Both the position numbers and the translations under genes were made by a program. From Paracoccus sphaerophysae (GTDB taxonomy: Bacteria > Pseudomonadota > Alphaproteobacteria > Rhodobacterales > Rhodobacteraceae): DNA of 64,000 nucleotides. The stretch spans positions 23,184-87,183 of the forward strand of contig NZ_JRKS01000006.1 of NCBI RefSeq assembly GCF_000763805.1, written 5' to 3'. The notes under the pieces were generated by a model that saw only the letters and a list, made by a program, of their open reading frames with translations, made no database searches and was not told the origin of the DNA. This document shows, piece by piece, positions 26,726 to 35,244 of the stretch (positions are counted from its first letter, which is position 1; each line of letters begins with the position of its first letter).

Positions 26726-26998
26726 ATGTCCACAGACCCGCAAAGCGTCCGCGACCGCATCGTCGCGATCATCGCCGAACAGGCGATGCTGGACCCGTCC
26801 GAGATCTCGGTCGAGGCGACGCCGGCCGATCTGGGCATCGACAGCCTGGGCCTGGTCGAATCGATCTTTGCTATCGAGGAGGCGTTCGACATCTCGATCC
26901 CGTTCAACGCCAACGAGCCCGAGAAATCGGACTTCGACATCTCGAACATGGGCGCGATCATCGCCGCGGTCGAAAAGCTGGTGGCCGAAAAGGCATGA
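26726..26998 (+). CDS. Specialised acyl carrier protein
   Basis: A 90-residue acidic ACP with the phosphopantetheine site GIDSLGLVES (Ser near residue 38). Its C-terminal part, SIPFNANEPEKSDFDIS, differs from housekeeping AcpP and is more like AcpXL-type carriers (FGIKIP...), which hold very long or modified acyl chains for lipid A. ATG 26726 has GGAGG upstream. Its TGA overlaps the ATG of the ketosynthase, so carrier and elongating enzyme are made together. The specific acyl chain is unknown. Confidence 0.88.
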   Translation: MSTDPQSVRDRIVAIIAEQAMLDPSEISVEATPADLGIDSLGLVESIFAIEEAFDISIPFNANEPEKSDFDISNMGAIIAAVEKLVAEKA

Positions 26999-28287
26999 CC
27001 GCCGGGTCGGGTCAGCGCGACGGGGCCGCTCCTGCCGCCTCGGGGCCTGCGGGCTACGTCCCGCCGCCGGTCCCGGGACTGCGCCGGGTCGCGATCACCG
27101 GAATGGGGACGGTGAACGCGCTGGGCCGCAACGTCGCCGATACGCTGGCCGCGCTGCGCGAGGGCCGCTGCGGCATCGGCGAGCTGCATTTCCAGGATGT
27201 CGAGCGGCTGTCGGTCCGCATCGGCGCGCAGGTCCGCGACTGGGACCCCGAGGCCTATTTCAACCGCCAGCAGATCTCGCTGTATGACAAGTTCACCCAG
27301 TTCACCCTTCTGGCCGCGAAAGAGGCCGTGGGTCAGTCCGGGCTGGATTTCCAGGGCGAGCTGGGGCTGTGTTCCGGCGTCATCCTGGGCACTGCCGGCG
27401 GCGGGCTGAACACCTGGGACGAAAACTATCGCATCGTCTATGAAGAGGGGAAGAACCGCGTTCATCCCTTCGTCGTGCCCAAGCTGATGAACAACGCCGC
27501 GGCCAGCCATGTCAGCATGGAGTTCGGGTTGCGCGGACCGGCCTTCACTGTGGCTACCGCCTGCGCCAGTTCCAACCACGCGATGGGGCTGGCCTTCCAG
27601 ATGGTCCGGTCCGGGGCGGCGCGGGTGATGCTGGCCGGCGGGTCCGAGGCGATGCTCTGCTTTGGCGGCGTCAAGGCGTGGGAGGGGCTGCGGGTCATGT
27701 CCCGCGACGCCTGCCGCCCGTTTTCCGCCAACCGCAACGGCATGGTGCAGGGCGAGGGCGCGGGCGTCTTCGTCTTCGAGGACTGGGACCACGCCCGGGC
27801 GCGGGGCGCCGACATCCTGGCCGAGGTGGTGGGCTTTGCGATGTCGTCGGACGCGCAGGACATCGTCATGCCCTCAGCGCAGGGGGCCGAACGCGCCATC
27901 GCCGGGGCGATGCGGGATGCCGAGCTGAACCCCGAAGACATCGGCTACATCAACGCCCACGGCACCGGCACCGCGGCCAACGACAAGACCGAATGTGCCG
28001 CCGTGGCCCACGCCTTTGGTCCCCACGCGGACCGGCTGATGATCTCGTCTACCAAGTCGATGCACGGGCATCTGATCGGCGGCACCGGCGCGGTCGAACT
28101 GCTGGCCTGCATCATGGCGCTGCGCGACGGGATCATCGCGCCGACCATCGGCTACGAGGAACCCGACCCGGAATGCGCCCTGGACGTGGTGCCGAACGTG
28201 GCACGCGAGGCGCGGGTGGATGCGGTGCTGTCGAACGCCTTCGCCTTTGGCGGGCTGAACGCCGTCATCGCCCTGCGCCGCGCCTGA
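26995..28287 (+). CDS. Beta-ketoacyl-ACP synthase family protein (KAS II-like)
   Basis: A 430-residue thiolase-fold condensing enzyme with the C-H-H catalytic set: Cys190 in ATACASSNHAMG, His in NAHGTGTAANDKTE and His in KSMHGHLIGGTGAVE. It has a Pro/Gly-rich N-terminal extension of about 25 residues before LRRVAITGMGTVN. Coupled to the ACP gene and placed after lpxD, it probably elongates an acyl chain destined for the cell envelope rather than bulk fatty acids; that role is an inference from context. No dedicated ketoreductase or dehydratase is adjacent. Confidence 0.9.
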   Translation: MTAGSGQRDGAAPAASGPAGYVPPPVPGLRRVAITGMGTVNALGRNVADTLAALREGRCGIGELHFQDVERLSVRIGAQVRDWDPEAYFNRQQISLYDKFTQFTLLAAKEAVGQSGLDFQGELGLCSGVILGTAGGGLNTWDENYRIVYEEGKNRVHPFVVPKLMNNAAASHVSMEFGLRGPAFTVATACASSNHAMGLAFQMVRSGAARVMLAGGSEAMLCFGGVKAWEGLRVMSRDACRPFSANRNGMVQGEGAGVFVFEDWDHARARGADILAEVVGFAMSSDAQDIVMPSAQGAERAIAGAMRDAELNPEDIGYINAHGTGTAANDKTECAAVAHAFGPHADRLMISSTKSMHGHLIGGTGAVELLACIMALRDGIIAPTIGYEEPDPECALDVVPNVAREARVDAVLSNAFAFGGLNAVIALRRA

Positions 28288-28290
28288 GCG

Positions 28291-28512
28291 TCAGGCCGCG
28301 CGGCCGGCGTTTTCGGCGGGTATCGACCCGGCCGGGACGATCGCACCCGTGACGGCCGGCTGAGCGGCGCTGTCTGCCCCCGGATCGTCCGTGCAGGCGA
28401 ATTGCCAGCGCTGGCTGCGCTGGCGGTGAATCAGACGGCGGTGGCCGCGACGGGTCATGGGAATCGCTTTCGGTTCGTGGTCCGTCACGATGTGCCACGC
28501 CGAGGTTGCCAT
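28291..28512 (-). CDS. Possible small basic protein (hypothetical)
   Basis: A frame of 73 codons from ATG 28510-28512 fills most of the 319-base gap between the ketosynthase and ferredoxin genes. The predicted protein opens MATSAWHIVTDHEPKAIP and has an Arg-rich stretch with RRGHRRLIHRQRSQRW, then a low-complexity tail. Nothing identifies a family, and the same DNA must hold the ferredoxin promoter, so it may be spurious. I keep it because its first half is less repetitive than typical antisense noise in this window. Confidence 0.35.
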   Translation of the reverse strand: MATSAWHIVTDHEPKAIPMTRRGHRRLIHRQRSQRWQFACTDDPGADSAAQPAVTGAIVPAGSIPAENAGRAA

Positions 28513-28519
28513 CCGGTAA

Positions 28520-28930
<411 letters not shown>

Positions 28931-28937
28931 GCGGGCG

Positions 28938-29822
28938 ATGACCGATCTCGTCCTGACCGTCGCCTGTCCGTCCCGGCGCGGCATCGTCGCGGCGGTGGCC
29001 GGGTTCCTGGCCGAGCACGGCTGCAACATCACCGACTCGGCCCAGTTCGACGATCTGGCCAACGGCCGGTTCTTCATGCGGGTCAGCTTTCGCAGCGAGA
29101 CCGGCGCCGACGTGGCCACCCTGCGCGACGGCTTCGCCGCCATCGCCGAGCCCTTCGGCATGGACTGGGCGATCCACGATCCGGCCCGGCGGATGCGGGT
29201 GCTGCTGATGGTGTCGGGCTTCGGCCACTGCCTGAACGACATCCTGTATCGCTGGCGGATCGGGGCGCTGCCGATCGACATCGTGGGCGTGGTATCGAAC
29301 CACCTGACCTATCAGAAGGTCGTGGTGAACCACGACCTGCCTTTCCACCACGTCCCCGTCACCAAGGCCCGCAAGGCCGAGGCCGAGGCGCGGCTGATGG
29401 AGATCGTCGACGAAACCGGGACCGAGCTGGTCGTGCTGGCGCGCTACATGCAGGTGCTGTCGGACGCCATCTGCCAGCGCATGTCGGGGCGGATCATCAA
29501 CATCCACCATTCCTTCCTGCCCAGCTTCAAGGGCGCGAACCCCTACAAGCAGGCCTATGATCGCGGGGTCAAGCTGATCGGCGCGACGGCGCATTACGTC
29601 ACCGCCGACCTGGACGAGGGCCCGATCATCGAGCAGGACACCGTGCGGGTCACCCACGCCCAGTCGCCCGAGGATTACGTGAGCCTCGGCCGCGACGTCG
29701 AGGCGGTGGTGCTGTCGCGCGCGATCCACGCCCATATCAACCACCGGGTGTTCTTGAACGACGAACGCACGGTCGTGTTTCCGGCCAGCCCCGGTGGCTA
29801 CGCCTCCGAGAAGATGGGCTGA
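28938..29822 (+). CDS. purU: Formyltetrahydrofolate deformylase
   Basis: A 294-residue enzyme that hydrolyses 10-formyl-THF to formate and THF. An N-terminal ACT domain (residues 1-80, LTVACPSRRGIVAAVAGFL) precedes the formyltransferase-like catalytic domain with the conserved Asn-His-Asp set: NIHHSFLPSFKGANPY and the Asp in TADLDEGPIIEQD. The length is typical. It controls the one-carbon pool or supplies formate for purine synthesis. It converges on the TetR gene with an 18-base gap. Confidence 0.94.
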   Translation: MTDLVLTVACPSRRGIVAAVAGFLAEHGCNITDSAQFDDLANGRFFMRVSFRSETGADVATLRDGFAAIAEPFGMDWAIHDPARRMRVLLMVSGFGHCLNDILYRWRIGALPIDIVGVVSNHLTYQKVVVNHDLPFHHVPVTKARKAEAEARLMEIVDETGTELVVLARYMQVLSDAICQRMSGRIINIHHSFLPSFKGANPYKQAYDRGVKLIGATAHYVTADLDEGPIIEQDTVRVTHAQSPEDYVSLGRDVEAVVLSRAIHAHINHRVFLNDERTVVFPASPGGYASEKMG

Positions 29823-29840
29823 CCCCCCGGCGCCCGGGCG

Positions 29841-30494
29841 TCAGGCGGGCCGCGGCGGTGTGGCCGTCGCACCCGGCCGCGCTTGAGCCTCGGCCGCGTC
29901 ATCCTGGGTCGCGCCGGTTCGTTTGCCTGGGCCGGCGGCCAGCAGCAGGTCGACGAAGTCCTCGACCGTGGCCATCAGGTCGGCCTCGCTGTCGCCCGTG
30001 GACGGCAGCCACAGTTCCAGGTGGTCTTCCAGCGCCAGGTCGGTGAAGCCATACAGGAATGCGCGCGCGATCACCGCGCGGCGCGATGGCGGGCAATCGG
30101 TTTCCCCCAGGAAACGGCGGACCAGGGGCACGAAGCTCGCATCATACAGGCGCGCGATCGAGTCGGTCTGCCGCGGCTGCAGGACCTGGGTGGTCAGGAC
30201 GCAATACAGCTTGGGATTTTCCAGGGCAAAGTGGATATACGCCCGCGCCAAGGCGATCAGAGAGGCGCGGTCGTCGCCGATCGGGACCGCGACCAGCGCC
30301 CGCGTCATCTCGTCCGCCAGCCGCGCGATGCCGAAGGTGCCGATCGCCTCGTCCAGCGCATCCTCGTCCTTGAACATCGTCCGGGCCACGTCCAAGTCGA
30401 TGCCGACCCGGCGCGCCACGTCCGCCATGTCGATCCTGGTGACGCGGCGTTCGTGCAGCTGATCGATCGCCGCCAGGATCATCCGGTCGATCAT
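29841..30494 (-). CDS. TetR family transcriptional regulator
   Basis: A 217-residue regulator if read from ATG 30492-30494 (MIDRMILAAIDQLHERR). An N-terminal helix-turn-helix (RIDMADVARRVGIDLDVARTMFKDEDAL) precedes a helical ligand domain and a low-complexity Ala/Pro tail. The frame is open upstream to 30560, but that start would overlap the inverted repeat at 30545-30565, which looks like its operator. No target is adjacent apart from the divergent or convergent neighbours, so autoregulation is the safest inference. Confidence 0.85.
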   Translation of the reverse strand: MIDRMILAAIDQLHERRVTRIDMADVARRVGIDLDVARTMFKDEDALDEAIGTFGIARLADEMTRALVAVPIGDDRASLIALARAYIHFALENPKLYCVLTTQVLQPRQTDSIARLYDASFVPLVRRFLGETDCPPSRRAVIARAFLYGFTDLALEDHLELWLPSTGDSEADLMATVEDFVDLLLAAGPGKRTGATQDDAAEAQARPGATATPPRPA

Positions 30495-30544
30495 CGAGTC
30501 CGTATCGGTCGCCGCGCCACCCAATGCCTTCCCGCCCTCGTCGA

Positions 30545-30565
30545 CATGTCTACACCTCATACATG
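30545..30565. promoter_or_regulatory. Inverted repeat upstream of the tetR gene, possible operator
   Basis: CATGT (30545-30549) and ACATG (30561-30565) form a perfect 5-bp inverted repeat with an 11-base centre, 51 bases upstream of the tetR start. It is in an AT-richer spot likely to carry the promoter. Binding by the adjacent regulator is inferred. Confidence 0.4.
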
Positions 30566-30668
30566 CCCGAATGCCGGCGAGCGGGCAAGAACAACGGCAT
30601 AGCCGGGTCGCGACGCGGGAACCGCCGCGCCGCGGCGCGGTGGCAGCAGCCCCGCCGCGGCCGCCGGC

Positions 30669-32489
30669 TCAGCCCTCGGCGCGGGCCTGCCGCTTGCGCT
30701 CGTGCGGGTCCAGGTGGCGCTTGCGCAGCCGGACGATCTTGGGCGTAACCTCGACCAGCTCGTCGTCGTCGATATAGGCGATGGCCTCTTCCAGCGACAT
30801 CCGCACCGGGGGCGTCAGCCGCACCGCCTCGTCGGTCCCCGAGGCGCGGACGTTGGTCAGCTTCTTGCCCTTGAGCGGGTTCACCTCCAGGTCGTTGTCG
30901 CGGGAATGTTCGCCGATGATCATCCCCTCATAGACCTGTTCCTGCGCGCCGATGAACAGCTTGCCGCGTTCTTCCAGATTCCACAGCGCGTAGGCCACCG
31001 AAACCCCGTTCTCCATCGAGATCAGCACGCCCTGCCGGCGGCCCGCGATCGGGCCCTTGTAGGGGGCCCAGTCGTGGAAGATGCGGTTCAGCACGCCGTT
31101 GCCACGCGTGTCGGTCATGAATTCGCCCTGATAGCCGATCAGCCCGCGCGAGGGGACATGGGCCACGATCCGGGTCTTGCCGTGCCCGGCCGGGCGCATC
31201 TCGACCAGGTCGCCCTTGCGGGCGCCGGTCAGCTTGTCGATCACCGTGCCGGTATAGTCGTCATCGACGTCGATGATGACCTCCTCGACCGGCTCCAGCC
31301 GCTCGCCGCCGTCCTCGCGGAAGATGACGCGGGGGCGCGAGATCGACAGCTCGAAGCCCTCGCGGCGCATGTTCTCGATCAGCACGCCCATCTGCAGCTC
31401 GCCCCGGCCCGAGACGACGAAGGCGTCGCCGCCGGGCGTGTCCTCGACCTTGATGGCGACGTTCGATTCGGCCTCCTTCATCAGCCGCTCGCGGATCACC
31501 CGCGACTGGACCTTGGTGCCGTCGCGGCCGGCCAGCGGGCTGTCGTTGATCCCGAAGGTCACGCTGATGGTCGGCGGGTCGATCGGCTGGGCGGGCAGGG
31601 GGGCGTCGACCTCGGGCGCGCAGATCGTGTCTGCGACGGTGGCCTTGGCCATGCCGGCGAGCGTCACGATGTCGCCCGCCTCGGCCACGTCGATCGGCGT
31701 CTGGGTCAGGCCGCGGAAGGCGAGGATCTTGGAGATGCGGAACTGTTCGACCCGCTCGCCGTCGCGGCTCAACGCCTTGACGGTGTCGCCGGCCTTGGCG
31801 CGGCCGGCCTCGACCCGGCCGGTCAGCAGCCGGCCCAGGAACGGATCGGCGCCCAGGGTGACGGCGAGCATCTGGAACGGCTCGGCCTCGCGGGCGATCT
31901 GCTTCGGCGGCTCGACATGGCGCAGGATCAGGTCGAACAGTGCGCTCATGTCCTGTTTCGGGCCGTCCATCGTCTCGTCGGCCCAGCCGTTCACGCCCGA
32001 GGCGTAGACATGCGGAAAATCCAGCTGCGCGTCCGAGGCGCCGAGGTTGGCGAAGAGGTCGAAGACCTCGTTCAGCGTCTGATCCGGCTCGGCCGCGGGC
32101 TTGTCGACCTTGTTCAGCACCACGATGGGCCTGAGGCCCAGCGCCAGCGCCTTCGAGGTCACGAACTTGGTCTGTGGCATCGGGCCTTCGGCGGCATCGA
32201 CCAGCAGGCAAACGCCGTCCACCATCGAGAGAATGCGCTCCACCTCGCCGCCGAAATCGGCGTGGCCGGGGGTGTCGACGATGTTGATCCGGGTCCCCTT
32301 CCATTCGACCGAGGTCGCCTTGGCCAGGATGGTGATGCCGCGTTCGCGTTCGATGTCGTTGCTGTCCATCGCGCGTTCCGCGACGGCCTGGTTTTCGCGG
32401 AACGACCCCGACTGCTTCAGCAGCTGGTCGACCAGCGTGGTCTTGCCGTGGTCAACATGGGCGATGATGGCGATGTTGCGGATATCCAT
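30669..32489 (-). CDS. typA: Translational GTPase TypA/BipA
   Basis: A 606-residue ribosome-associated GTPase. The G domain shows [15 protein letters not shown] (G1), RGITI (G2), DTPGHADF (G3) and NKVDKP (G4). Domains II and III, the EF-G-like part with [18 protein letters not shown], and the BipA-specific C-terminal domain ([31 protein letters not shown]) follow. BipA assists 50S assembly and growth at low temperature or under stress. The ATG at 32487-32489 is the family start ([11 protein letters not shown]). It is monocistronic. Confidence 0.96.
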   Translation of the reverse strand: MDIRNIAIIAHVDHGKTTLVDQLLKQSGSFRENQAVAERAMDSNDIERERGITILAKATSVEWKGTRINIVDTPGHADFGGEVERILSMVDGVCLLVDAAEGPMPQTKFVTSKALALGLRPIVVLNKVDKPAAEPDQTLNEVFDLFANLGASDAQLDFPHVYASGVNGWADETMDGPKQDMSALFDLILRHVEPPKQIAREAEPFQMLAVTLGADPFLGRLLTGRVEAGRAKAGDTVKALSRDGERVEQFRISKILAFRGLTQTPIDVAEAGDIVTLAGMAKATVADTICAPEVDAPLPAQPIDPPTISVTFGINDSPLAGRDGTKVQSRVIRERLMKEAESNVAIKVEDTPGGDAFVVSGRGELQMGVLIENMRREGFELSISRPRVIFREDGGERLEPVEEVIIDVDDDYTGTVIDKLTGARKGDLVEMRPAGHGKTRIVAHVPSRGLIGYQGEFMTDTRGNGVLNRIFHDWAPYKGPIAGRRQGVLISMENGVSVAYALWNLEERGKLFIGAQEQVYEGMIIGEHSRDNDLEVNPLKGKKLTNVRASGTDEAVRLTPPVRMSLEEAIAYIDDDELVEVTPKIVRLRKRHLDPHERKRQARAEG

Positions 32490-32527
32490 GAGGGGCGCGC
32501 GGTCCTGATCGGAAAGGTTGCGGCCCC

Positions 32528-32812
32528 CTAGCGCAGACCGGCCCCGCGCGCCACCCCCGGCGTGAGCGGACGGCACGCGACAAGGGTCACGACCATGAAC
32601 AGCCCGGCGAGGATCACCGAGCCGAACCCCAGCCCCTGCCCGGCCGGGCCGAGATCGAACCCAGTCCGAGGGCGGCGCTGAAGGCGGTGAAGACAGCCGA
32701 CAGCCCGGCCGCGACCACGGCACCGGCGAGGATGCTGCCCCAGTCGACATAGCCGCGGTCCGTCTGCTGGACGGGCGCGGCGCTGTCGCGGATGCGCGCT
32801 TCCGATCATTCC
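32528..32812 (-). pseudogene. Remnant of a PhnA-like membrane protein gene
   Basis: Read on the minus strand, one frame carries YVDWGSILAGAVVAAGLSAV and then FTAFSAALGLGSIS, the first membrane helix of a family common in alphaproteobacteria. The continuation, GQGLGFGSVILAGLFMVVTL, is in another frame, and the end is unrelated Arg/Pro-rich sequence instead of the usual GGYxAGRM tail. There is no start codon in the first frame (a stop lies just upstream). So the gene has lost its start, suffered a frameshift and lost its 3' part. The family label is from memory of such sequences. Confidence 0.55.
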
Positions 32813-32813
32813 A

Positions 32814-32888
32814 TCAGCGCAGGCCGAGCATCGACAGGATGAACAGGACGACGACGACCAGGCCGACGATGTAGATGATCGAATTCAT
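32814..32888 (-). CDS. 24-residue single-helix membrane peptide
   Basis: ATG 32886-32888 opens a 24-codon frame whose product is essentially one membrane helix (IIYIVGLVVVVLFILSMLGL) ending in Arg. GGAAC precedes the start. Proteins of nearly identical length and sequence (xxIIYIVGLxVxVLxxLSxxGLR) recur in Rhodobacterales, which argues against chance. Its stop falls at the edge of the PhnA-like remnant. Its role is unknown; peptides of this size often modulate membrane complexes. Confidence 0.7.
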   Translation of the reverse strand: MNSIIYIVGLVVVVLFILSMLGLR

Positions 32889-33075
32889 GACGGGTTCCTT
32901 TGTGCTGGATGGGACAGGCGCGCCCCGGTTGCTTTCGGTAAACAGCAGGGAACGGGTCCAGTTCCTTGCGTGGCGGGCTTTCGCGGTTTTGCCAGGCTGC
33001 ACGGCAGGCCAGCCGACCCGCGGACCAGAGTGATCTTGACCGGCGGGGCAGGGCTCGGGCATCACGGGGGCAACC

Positions 33076-33089
33076 GTTGCGCCCGCAAC
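33076..33089. promoter_or_regulatory. Palindromic operator GTTGC-N4-GCAAC upstream of the marR gene
   Basis: GTTGCGCCCGCAAC: perfect 5-bp arms around four bases, 51 bases upstream of the marR ATG. The same arms recur at 33685 and 33826 and, with one mismatch, at 33842, which suggests autoregulation by the MarR protein. Confidence 0.65.
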
Positions 33090-33140
33090 GATCCTGCCGC
33101 GCAACCGCCCCAGCGCGCGATCCCACGAGGACCGACGACC

Positions 33141-33632
33141 ATGCAGATCGAGACCTTCTTTCCCTATCGGCTCGCCGTCACCGCCGAGGCGTTCTCGCGC
33201 CAGCTGGTCGCCGTCTATGGCCGCGAATACGGGCTGTCGCGCGAGGAATGGCGGCTTTTGTTCCTGCTCGAGGATGCCGGGTCGCTGAACTCGTTGGAAC
33301 TGTCGAACCGCACCTCGCTGGACAAGGTGCAGGTCAGCCGGGCCGCCGCGCGGCTGGAGGGCAAGGGGCTGATCACCCGCGAGATCCTCGACTCCGACCG
33401 CCGCCTGCGCGATTTCACCATCACCCCGGCCGGCGAGGCGCTGTTCCTGCGTGCGTTCCGCGATGTGGAACGGCGCGCGGCGGAGATCCTCGGCGCGATG
33501 GACCCCGACGACCTCGCGGCGTTCGAACGGGGGGTTGCGGCGCTGGACCAGGCGATGGCGCGCGTGACCCAGCCCGGTAGCGGCCGGGGCGCGGCCTTCC
33601 CGCGGCCGCGGGGGGCGGCAGGGGCCGGCTAG
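33141..33632 (+). CDS. MarR family transcriptional regulator
   Basis: A 163-residue winged-helix regulator. The recognition region reads LNSLELSNRTSLDKVQVSRAAARLEGKGLI followed by the wing with SDRRLRDFTITPAGEAL; the beta-wing Asp-Arg-Arg pair is typical. MarR proteins usually repress nearby catabolic or transport genes and release on binding an aromatic acid. Four copies of one palindrome lie around this gene and the downstream fumarylacetoacetase gene, so those are its probable targets. The C-terminal 20 residues are Gly/Ala/Pro-rich. Confidence 0.92.
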   Translation: MQIETFFPYRLAVTAEAFSRQLVAVYGREYGLSREEWRLLFLLEDAGSLNSLELSNRTSLDKVQVSRAAARLEGKGLITREILDSDRRLRDFTITPAGEALFLRAFRDVERRAAEILGAMDPDDLAAFERGVAALDQAMARVTQPGSGRGAAFPRPRGAAGAG

Positions 33633-33684
33633 GGCGCCGCCGATTTTATTTCATTTGACCCGAATCATCCGGCTGCGGCATATG

Positions 33685-33698
33685 GTTGCAACTGCAAC
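33685..33698. promoter_or_regulatory. Palindromic operator upstream of the 26-codon frame
   Basis: GTTGCAACTGCAAC: arms of 6 bp (GTTGCA/TGCAAC) around AC. It overlaps the likely -10 region of a promoter with TTGACC at 33655-33660, so binding would block transcription of the small frame and anything downstream. Confidence 0.65.
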
Positions 33699-33721
33699 GA
33701 CTGCCGGGGAAGGAGGAGCCG

Positions 33722-33802
33722 ATGACCCGTCTGCAGGACGACTATGCCGATTGCTGGGCGTCGCTGGAAAAGACCTTCGATGGCACGCCGGGCGAAAAGT
33801 GA
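33722..33802 (+). CDS. 26-residue peptide with strong ribosome site (leader or remnant)
   Basis: ATG 33722 is preceded at good spacing by AAGGAGGA (33710-33717), one of the best ribosome sites in the window. The product, 26 residues, opens MTRLQDDYADCWASLEKTF and ends at TGA 33800-33802. Operator palindromes lie on both sides. It is either a short leader peptide of the MarR-controlled operon or the start of a catabolic gene whose rest was deleted. The residue composition is protein-like rather than low complexity. Confidence 0.5.
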   Translation: MTRLQDDYADCWASLEKTFDGTPGEK

Positions 33803-33825
33803 CCCGCGCTGCTGCGGCCGGGATG

Positions 33826-33863
33826 GTTGCGGCTGCAACTTTATCGTTGCAATTGTAACGATA
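33826..33863. promoter_or_regulatory. Tandem operator palindromes upstream of the fumarylacetoacetase gene
   Basis: GTTGCGGCTGCAAC at 33826-33839 repeats the arms seen at 33076 and 33685. Two bases on, 33842-33863 is a 22-base near-perfect palindrome, TATCGTTGCAA joined to TTGTAACGATA, with one mismatched pair. The pair ends 41 bases before the ATG at 33905. This looks like the main control point for the fah-TRAP genes. Confidence 0.7.
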
Positions 33864-33904
33864 CTCGTCCATTTTCTCGCTACCAGGAACCACGCAAGGC
33901 TGCC

Positions 33905-34750
33905 ATGCAGCACAGCTGGGTCGAATCCGCCAACGATCCCGAGGGCGATTTCCCTCTGGCGAACCTGCCCTATGGGGTGTTCTCGGTGGCCGGCGAGCCG
34001 CCCCGCTGCGGCGTCGCCATCGGCGACCGGATCGTCGACCTGGCGGCGGCCGAGCCGGCCGGGCTGATCGACGGGGAGGGCACCTTTGCCCGCCCCGCGC
34101 TGAACGACTTCATCGCGCTGGGCCGCGAGACCTGGGCCGCGACCCGCGCCCGGCTGACCGAACTGCTGGCCGCGGAGGGCGGCAACCCCGACCTGCCTAC
34201 CGTGGCGATGGCCGACGCCACGCTGCACCTTCCGATCCGGGTGACCGAATACACCGACTTCTATGCCTCGAAGAACCACGCCTTCAACGTAGGCGTGCTG
34301 TTCCGCGGGCCGGAAAACGCGCTGCCGGCGCAGTGGACCCACATGCCGATCGGCTATAACGGCCGCGCTTCGCCGGTGGTCGTCTCAGGCACCGACCTGC
34401 ACCGCCCGATGGGCCAGCTGAAGGGCGAGGACGGCCCGATCTGGGCGCCGTGCAGGCGGCTGGACCTGGAACTCGAGATGGGCGCCGTCGTCGGCGCCGA
34501 CTCGGCGCTGGGCGACCAGGTCAGCGTGGAACAGGCCGAGGCGATGATGTTCGGTTATGTGCTGCTGAACGACTGGTCGGCGCGCGACGTGCAGGCCTGG
34601 GAATACCAGCCGCTGGGCCCGTTCCAGTCCAAGGCGCTGGGCACCACCATCAGCCCCTGGATCGTGACAACTGCCGCGCTGGAGCCGTTCCGCTGCGAAG
34701 CTACCGGGACGACCACTGGTCGCATGGCGGCGAGGGGCCGGCGGCGCTGA
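33905..34750 (+). pseudogene. fahA: Truncated fumarylacetoacetase
   Basis: The first 265-270 codons encode a clear fumarylacetoacetase: SH3-like N-terminal domain, YTDFYASKNHAFNVG (metal Asp and catalytic His), LDLELEMGAVVG (two metal Glu), LLNDWSARDVQAWEYQPLGP and SKALGTTISPWIV. After ALEPFRC homology ends and the frame runs into Arg/Gly-rich sequence to a stop at 34750. Family members have about 400-420 residues, so roughly the last 130, part of the catalytic domain, are missing. The following DNA belongs to a TRAP small permease frame. This step would convert fumarylacetoacetate to fumarate and acetoacetate in tyrosine breakdown; the product is likely inactive. Confidence 0.85.
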
Positions 34751-35244
34751 ACCAGCCGGCGGATGTCCCCGGCCACATCCCCGGCCGGACCCAGCACCGG
34801 GATTCGGCGGCCTATCGCCTGCTCGCCCTGGCCGCCGGCGGGCTGATCCTGGCGCTGATCGCCGTCACCTGCATCGACGTCGTGGGCCGTTATCTGATGA
34901 ACCGCCCCTTCGGCGGCGCCTATGAGCTGACCCAGATCCTGCTGGCAGCGCTGGTCTTTGCGGCGCTGCCGCTGACCTCGGCCGATGGCGGCCATGTCGA
35001 GGTCGACCTCGCCCTGCACCTGTTCCCGCTGCCCGTGCAGCGGGCGATGGCGCGGATCGCGGGCCTCGTGTCCGCGGTGGCGCTGGCCTATTTCGCCTGG
35101 CGGCTGGTCCGCATCGGCCTGACCCAGGCCGCCGAACACACCCCCAGCGCCTCGCTGGCCCTGCCGATGGCGCCGCTGGCGTTCCTCGCCGCGGCAAGCT
35201 GCGCCGGCTCGGCCGTGGTGATGGCTGCAAGGAGACCCGAATGA
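34747..35244 (+). CDS. TRAP transporter small permease (DctQ) with unclear start
   Basis: About 165 codons encode a four-helix DctQ protein with CIDVVGRYLMNRPFGGAYEL and a helix ending ALPLTSADGGHVEVDL. No ATG, GTG or TTG lies in this frame near a sensible N-terminus; the frame is open into the fumarylacetoacetase remnant, with an unexplained in-frame stretch (YRDDHWSHGGEGPAALNQ) just before. A CTG at 34747 is the first usable codon I can offer. The gene probably lost its start in the deletion that truncated fah. Its stop overlaps the large permease start (ATGA). Confidence 0.7.
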   Translation: MNQPADVPGHIPGRTQHRDSAAYRLLALAAGGLILALIAVTCIDVVGRYLMNRPFGGAYELTQILLAALVFAALPLTSADGGHVEVDLALHLFPLPVQRAMARIAGLVSAVALAYFAWRLVRIGLTQAAEHTPSASLALPMAPLAFLAAASCAGSAVVMAARRPE

